From JANMZO01 sp963763135 (GTDB lineage Bacteria; Actinomycetota; Acidimicrobiia; Acidimicrobiales; JANYDT01): a DNA stretch of 64,000 nucleotides. The first letter of the stretch is position 1; each line of letters begins with the position of its first letter. Location: NCBI GenBank assembly GCA_963763135.1, contig CAVXNJ010000005.1, forward strand, positions 248,001 through 312,000, in the 5' to 3' direction. Position numbers and translations under genes: made by a program. The notes beneath the pieces are model-generated. The model saw only the letters and a program-made list of their open reading frames with translations. It had not been told where the DNA came from and made no database searches. Shown one piece after another: positions 59,602-64,000 of the stretch.

Positions 59602-60594
59602 ATGCAGATCGACCTCCGCACCGTCTCTATCAAACCCATACGCCAGACGTTCCGAAACATCGAGGAGCGAATCGGGCCCGACAAGTCGGCGTCTCGCTAC
59701 CAAGAGGGCACCCTCGACGTTCAAGCCGACGCCAACTTCCACTATCGCCCGACGTGGGATCCGACGCACGAGATCTTCGACGCCTCGCGTACAAAGATCG
59801 CAATGGCTGACTGGTACACGTTCAAGGATCCACGCCAGCTCTACTACGGCACCTACACCGCGGCACGCGCCCGGCTGCAGGAGACCGCCGAAGCCGACTT
59901 CGAGTTCGTCGAACGCCGGGCCCTGGCCGACACGTTCAACGCCGATGCGAAAGCCAAGGCGATCGACACGTTCGTGCCGCTGCGCCATGCAGCGTGGGGC
60001 GCCAACATGAACAACTCGTCGATCTGCGCGTACGGCTACGGCACCGCGATCACTGCGCCGTGCATGTTCCAGGCGATGGACCAACTCGGCATCGCGCAGT
60101 ACCTCACACGGCTCGGATTGCTGCTCGGAGACGTCGAAACCCTCGATGCTGCGAAAGAGTCCTGGATGCAGTCACCGGCCTGGCAGGAACTGCGTCGGTA
60201 TGTGGAAGACACGTTCGTCACGCAGGACTGGTTCGAGCTCTATGTCGCTCAGAACTTCGCGCTCGACGGTCTGCTGTTCCCGTTGCTCTACGACAAGGTC
60301 GACTCGGCGCTCACCGCCACCGCCGGCCCGACGGTGTCGATGCTGCTGCGCTTCCAGAGCGAGTGGTTCGCGGAAACGGCCAAGTGGGTCGACGCCACGA
60401 TCAAGACCGCCGCTGCGGAATCAGCCGACAACGCCAGGCTTCTCAGTGGCTGGGCTTCGGCCTGGCGCGACCGCGCCGCGAAGGCCCTGCAGCCGGTGGC
60501 CGCAATCGCACTCGGCGATGGAGCTGCAACAGCCGTGGCCGACGTCGTCGCAACGTTCAATGCCCGCGCCGCCAAGTGCGGCCTGACGGTCTGA
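59602..60594 (+). CDS. dmpL: Phenol hydroxylase beta subunit DmpL
   Basis: A 330-residue protein of the bacterial multicomponent monooxygenase beta family, structurally like the catalytic subunit but without the diiron ligands. Typical segments are YQEGTLDVQADANFHYRPTWDP, FDASRTKIAMADWYTFKDPRQLYYGTY and WGANMNNSSICAYGYG. It forms the hydroxylase core with DmpN and DmpO. About 78% of its first 70 codons end in G or C by my count, the ordinary composition here. Complete. Confidence 0.94.
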   Translation: MQIDLRTVSIKPIRQTFRNIEERIGPDKSASRYQEGTLDVQADANFHYRPTWDPTHEIFDASRTKIAMADWYTFKDPRQLYYGTYTAARARLQETAEADFEFVERRALADTFNADAKAKAIDTFVPLRHAAWGANMNNSSICAYGYGTAITAPCMFQAMDQLGIAQYLTRLGLLLGDVETLDAAKESWMQSPAWQELRRYVEDTFVTQDWFELYVAQNFALDGLLFPLLYDKVDSALTATAGPTVSMLLRFQSEWFAETAKWVDATIKTAAAESADNARLLSGWASAWRDRAAKALQPVAAIALGDGAATAVADVVATFNARAAKCGLTV

Positions 60595-60611
60595 CACCGG
60601 AGAGGAACCCC

Positions 60612-60881
60612 ATGTCCAACGTATTCATTGCTTTTCAGACCAACGAGACGAGCCGCGGCATCGTCGAAGCGATTGTCGAAGACAACCCCGCCGCAGTCGT
60701 ACAGGAGCAACCGGCGATGGTGAAGGTCGACGTCGCCGACTCCATGACGATCCAGCGCGAAACCATCGAAGAGAAGCTCGGGCGTCCCTTCGATCTGCAG
60801 GAGCTGCACGTCCACCTGATCACCCTGTCGGGCCACATCGATGAGTCCGACGACGCCTTCAACCTGAGCTGGAAGAACTGA
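60612..60881 (+). CDS. dmpM: Phenol hydroxylase effector protein DmpM
   Basis: An 89-residue cofactorless regulatory component that gates electron transfer and substrate binding. It begins MSNVFIAFQTNETSRGIVEAI and has the RPFDLQELHVHLITLSGHIDE segment of the MmoB/DmpM family. AGAGGA lies upstream. Complete and in the standard position between dmpL and dmpN. Confidence 0.94.
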   Translation: MSNVFIAFQTNETSRGIVEAIVEDNPAAVVQEQPAMVKVDVADSMTIQRETIEEKLGRPFDLQELHVHLITLSGHIDESDDAFNLSWKN

Positions 60882-60891
60882 GGAAACCCCC

Positions 60892-62459
60892 ATGACAACA
60901 ACTGCCGCAAACAAGAAACTCGGTCTGAAGGAGCGTTACGCAGCTCATGACCCGCGGTCTCGACTGGGAGACCACGTATCAGCCGATGGACAAGGTGTTC
61001 CCGTACGACGACGTACGAGGGCATCAAGGTCCACGACTGGGACAAGTGGGAGGACCCGTTCCGCCTCACGATGGACGCGTACTGGAAGTACCAGGCCGAG
61101 AAGGAGCAGAAGCTCTACGCGGTCATCGATGCGTTCGCGCAGAACAACGGTCAGCTCGGCCTCACCGATGCCCGCTACATCAACGCGCTGAAGCTGTTCC
61201 TCACCGGCGTGACGCCGCTCGAGTACAAGGCGCACCGTGGCTTCGCCCACGTCGGCCGCCAGCTCCCGGGCGTCGGCGCGCGCGTCGCGTGCCAGATGCA
61301 GTCGCTCGACGAGCTGCGCCACGCGCAGACGCAGATCCACTCGATGTCGCAACTACAACAAGCTACTACGACGGCTTCCACGACTGCGCGTCACATGCAC
61401 GACCGGGTCTGGTATCTCTCGGTGCCGAAGTCGTTCTTCGACGACGCGATCACCGCCGGTCCGTTCGAGTTCATGATCGCGATCGGTTTCTCGTTCGAGT
61501 ACGTGCTGACCAACCTGCTGTTCGTGCCCTTCATGTCCGGCGCGGCGCTACAACGGCGACATGGCCGACCATGACCTTCGGCTTCTCGGCGCAGTCCGAC
61601 GAGTCGCGCCACATGACGCTCGGCCTCGAGGCGATCAAGTTCATGCTGGAGCAGGACCCGGACAACGTGCCGATCGTGCAGCACTGGATCGACAAGTGGT
61701 TCTGGCGCGGCTACCGCGTGCTCGACGCTCGTCGCGATGATGCTCGACTACATGCTGCCCAAGCAAGGTGATGAGCTGGAAGGAAGCCTGGGAGATGTAC
61801 GCCGAGCAGAACGGCGGCGCGCTGTTCAACGACCTCGCCCGCTACGGCATCCGCGCTCCGCTCGGCATGGCAGCAGGCGTGCGACGACAAGGATCACCTG
61901 TCGCCACCAGGCGTGGTCCACCTTCTACCAGTATCAGCGGCGCGGCGCCGTTCCACACCTGGGTCCCCGACACGACGACGAGATGGACTGGCTGTCGGAG
62001 AAGTACCCCGACACGTTCGACAAGTACTACCGGCCACGCTTCGAGTACTGTCGCGCGAACGTGAAGCGGCCGGCGACCGCTTCAACAACGGCACGCTGCC
62101 CATGCTGTGCCAGGTCTGCCAGATCCCGATGCTGTTCACCGAGCCCGGCGATCCGACCCGCATCTGCTACCGCGAGAGCGAGCTACGAGGGCGAGACGTA
62201 CCACTTCTGCTCCGACGGCTGCAAGAACATCTTCGACCACGAGCCGGAGAAGTACGTCCAGGCCTGGCTGCCGGTGCACCAGATCTACCAGGGCGACTGC
62301 TTCGGCCCCGACGCCGATCCGACCTCACCGGACTTCAACCCGCTGCTCGAGGTCATCAAGTGGTACCGAGTCAACGTCGGCGTCGACAACGCACCGTACG
62401 AGGGCTCGGCCGACCAAAAGAACTTCGAGACGTGGCGCGCCATGTCGACGACGAACTGA
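60892..62459 (+). pseudogene. dmpN: Phenol hydroxylase catalytic subunit DmpN, frameshifted about 15 times as assembled
   Basis: The diiron oxygenase subunit that converts phenol to catechol. Read across frames, the entire sequence is recoverable: KLGLKERYAA, LDWETTYQPMDKVFPYD, LDELRHAQTQIHSM (diiron ExxH), FSAQSDESRHMTLGLEAIKF (second ExxH), FEYVLTNLLFVPFMSGAA and CYRESE, about 510 residues. I count 13 one-base insertions (near 60945, 61013, 61351, 61363, 61391, 61548, 61567, 61727, 61764, 61870, 61904, 61935, 62183) and two deletions (near 61973 and 62050). All lie at third codon positions or codon boundaries, e.g. AAGC-TAC, GAGC-TAC, TATC-AGC. Third-position GC rises to about 96% right after the first shift. 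Confidence 0.9.
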
Positions 62460-62474
62460 GAAGGGCACACGACC

Positions 62475-62837
62475 ATGACCGTTAAAGCAATTGCCGATTA
62501 CCCCGGCGTGGCCAAGGACACGCAGGACAAGTTCCACGGCGCGCAGCTCACCTACATCGGATGGCTCGACCATCTGATGTTCTGCGCCCCGTTCGCGTTC
62601 CCGCTGCCGCCCGACATGCCGTTCGGCGCTGTTATCGAAGCAGTCATACCCGGTGCGTTCGGCACCCATCCCGACTTCGCCAAGATCGACTGGTCGAAGG
62701 TGGAGTGGGCCCGCTCGAACGGCAAGCCCTTCAATCCGGACCCGACGAAATCCCTGGCCGAGAACGGGTTGAAGCACAAAGACTCGATCACGTTCCGGAC
62801 CCCGGGTCTCACCGGCATCAAGGGCACGTCGAGCTGA
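62475..62837 (+). CDS. dmpO: Phenol hydroxylase gamma subunit DmpO
   Basis: A 120-residue subunit of the hydroxylase core. MTVKAIADYPGVAKDTQDKFHG and FCAPFAFPLPPDMPFGAVIEAVIPGAFG are characteristic. Complete, 15 bases after dmpN and ten before dmpP. Confidence 0.93.
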   Translation: MTVKAIADYPGVAKDTQDKFHGAQLTYIGWLDHLMFCAPFAFPLPPDMPFGAVIEAVIPGAFGTHPDFAKIDWSKVEWARSNGKPFNPDPTKSLAENGLKHKDSITFRTPGLTGIKGTSS

Positions 62838-62847
62838 GGTCGGTTTC

Positions 62848-63906
62848 GTGACGTTCGAGCTCTCGATAGAACCGCTCGGGCAGAGCGTCGCCGTCGAGGA
62901 GGGGCAGACCCTTCTCGACGCGGCGCTCCGCAACGGCGTTTACCTGCCCCATGCCTGTGGGCACGGTCTGTGCGGCACGTGCAAAGTACAGGTCGTCGAG
63001 GGTGACATCGACCACGGCCCGATCTCGAGCTTCGCCCTGATGGACTTCGAGCGCGATGAAGGCTGGTGCCTGGCCTGCTGTGCCACGGCCGAATCCGACG
63101 TCGTGATTGAGGCCGACATCGATGAGGAACCCGACGCGCTCAACCTGCCCGTGCGCACCGTTGACGCTACCGTAAGTGCACTTATCGAGTACACACCCAC
63201 CATCAAAGGCGTGCAGTTGCACGTCGAGGATCCCGATGGCCTTCCGTTCCAGGCCGGGCAGTATGCGAACCTGCATCTGCCTGGTGGCGGACACCGACCG
63301 TTCTCGTTCGCCAACCCGCCGTCGCGGGCCCACGATGTCGAGCTCGACGTCCGCTTCGTTCCCGGCGGTGTCGCAACCACGTGGGTTCACCAGGAGTTGG
63401 CGGTCGGCGACCGCGTCAAGCTCTCGGGGCCGTACGGACGATTCCACGTGCGCGTGTCGGCCAAACTGCCGATGCTGTTCATTGCCGGCGGTTCGGGGCT
63501 GTCGAGCCCGCGCTCGATGATCCTCGATCTCCTCGAGAACGGTTGCACGCTTCCCATCACGCTCGTGTACGGCGCCCGCTCGCAGGACGAGCTCTACCGG
63601 GTCGACGAGTTCGAGGAGCTGGCACAAACAACTCCTACGTTCACGTACGTTCCTGCACTCTCGAATGAGCCGGAAGGCACCGGATGGTCCGGCTACCGGG
63701 GCTTCGCCCACGAGGCGGCGAACGCACACTTCAACGGTGATTTCCGAGGTCACAAGGCCTACCTCTGTGGCCCGCCGGCGATGATCGACGCGTGCATCTC
63801 GACATTGATGCAGGGTCGCCTGTTCGAGCGTGACATCTACCAGGAGCTGTTCGTGTCGGCCGCTGATTCGGCCCGAGCCCGTAGCCCACTGTTCAAGAGG
63901 ATCTGA
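62848..63906 (+). CDS. dmpP: Phenol hydroxylase reductase DmpP
   Basis: A 352-residue NADH-dependent reductase. The plant-type ferredoxin domain has Cys37, Cys42, Cys45 and Cys77 (pattern CGHGLCGTC ... CLACC). The FAD domain carries GHRPFSFANPP and the NAD domain GGSGLSSPRSMILDLL and YLCGPPAMIDAC. It feeds electrons to the DmpLNO hydroxylase. GTG start. Complete and in the standard gene order. Confidence 0.95.
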   Translation: MTFELSIEPLGQSVAVEEGQTLLDAALRNGVYLPHACGHGLCGTCKVQVVEGDIDHGPISSFALMDFERDEGWCLACCATAESDVVIEADIDEEPDALNLPVRTVDATVSALIEYTPTIKGVQLHVEDPDGLPFQAGQYANLHLPGGGHRPFSFANPPSRAHDVELDVRFVPGGVATTWVHQELAVGDRVKLSGPYGRFHVRVSAKLPMLFIAGGSGLSSPRSMILDLLENGCTLPITLVYGARSQDELYRVDEFEELAQTTPTFTYVPALSNEPEGTGWSGYRGFAHEAANAHFNGDFRGHKAYLCGPPAMIDACISTLMQGRLFERDIYQELFVSAADSARARSPLFKRI

Positions 63907-63911
63907 GCACG

Positions 63912-64000
63912 ATGACCACGTTTCCCGTGTCGATCGAGGACCCCGCCGCCGGCTCGTCAACCGTGTTCTCCTGCCCCGACACCGTCAACGTGTTGGAGGG
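63912..64000 (+). CDS. DmpQ/XylT-like ferredoxin, N-terminal fragment (runs off the window)
   Basis: Only 29 codons are visible, beginning MTTFPVSIEDPAAGSS and continuing TVNVLEG, which resembles the start of a plant-type [2Fe-2S] ferredoxin. In dmp and xyl operons this position holds the ferredoxin that reactivates catechol 2,3-dioxygenase, so the dioxygenase gene is expected next. It starts six bases after dmpP stops. Confidence 0.6.
   Translation, partial: MTTFPVSIEDPAAGSSTVFSCPDTVNVLE

Noticed and set aside
48819..62459. Programmed frameshifting or quadruplet decoding in dmpN, dmpF and dmpG
   Set aside because: More than twenty sites would have to be decoded in a few genes, with no slippery sequence or downstream structure in common and with neighbouring genes normal. 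A merged-template consensus explains the wobble bias better.
60892..62459. Transposon or insertion-sequence damage to dmpN
   Set aside because: There are no inverted repeats, target duplications or transposase fragments; the whole protein is recoverable with single-base corrections.

Overview
The window looks like chromosomal DNA of a high-GC actinobacterium, most likely from the class Acidimicrobiia. The evidence is an MtrA/MtrB two-component pair with an LpqB-like lipoprotein, two tiny actinobacterial ribosomal proteins (bS22 and bL37), many GTG starts, and a recurring TANNNT hexamer 6-7 bases before start codons, which suggests widespread leaderless transcription. The class assignment is inference; no 16S gene is present.

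Layout. 1-1375: the tail of a polysaccharide locus (nucleotide-sugar dehydrogenase, truncated at the edge, and a GT2 glycosyltransferase). 1484-6051: the classic pth-rplY-prs-glmU-tRNA-Gln block, interrupted by an oppositely oriented secreted metallophosphoesterase. 6116-12748: a methyltransferase, the mtrA-mtrB-lpqB-like operon, bS22 and a lone chemotaxis receptor. 12880-15925: ispE, rsmA and tatD, with a divergent AbrB-like regulator. 16078-22236: a sugar C-methyltransferase/DUF4910 pair, rsmI-DUF192, ychF and a phosphotransferase. 22329-24395: a subtilase with a Trp-rich repeat tail and bL37. 24499-30152: VOC protein, enoyl-CoA hydratase, nitroreductase, Baeyer-Villiger-type monooxygenase, YqeC and a DtxR/MntR-type regulator. 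30262-38402: ABC-F protein, xthA, two exported or unusual proteins, and the iscS-like/mnmA/DUF3817 operon. 38715-46121: galT, glgB, a Thr-rich membrane protein and glgP. 46191-48567: tpx, enoyl-CoA hydratase and meaB.

48607-64000 is a phenol degradation island. The minus-strand operon (GlcG-like, DmpC, DmpE, DmpH, DmpF, DmpG, DmpI) is the lower meta-cleavage pathway. The plus strand carries the multicomponent phenol hydroxylase DmpKLMNOP and the start of a DmpQ-like ferredoxin. Between them lie a LysR regulator, a PEP-synthase-like phosphohistidine protein resembling phenylphosphate synthase subunit 1, an IclR regulator and a DmpD-type hydrolase. Phenol would become catechol; catechol 2,3-dioxygenase is not in the window; the ring-cleavage product would be converted by DmpC/I/H or DmpD to 2-oxopentenoate, then by DmpE/G/F to pyruvate and acetyl-CoA.

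The oddest feature is a set of about 26 single-base insertions and 5 deletions confined to dmpN, dmpF, dmpG, the ABC-F gene and the start of the phosphohistidine gene. Essentially all fall at the third codon position or codon boundary, giving four-base 'codons' whose two alternative third bases encode the same or a similar residue. In dmpN and dmpF the reading frame breaks where third-position GC rises sharply. I read this as a consensus built from two related templates, not as normal pseudogene decay. A second notable result is that the leaderless promoter pattern recovers a probable ATT start codon for meaB.
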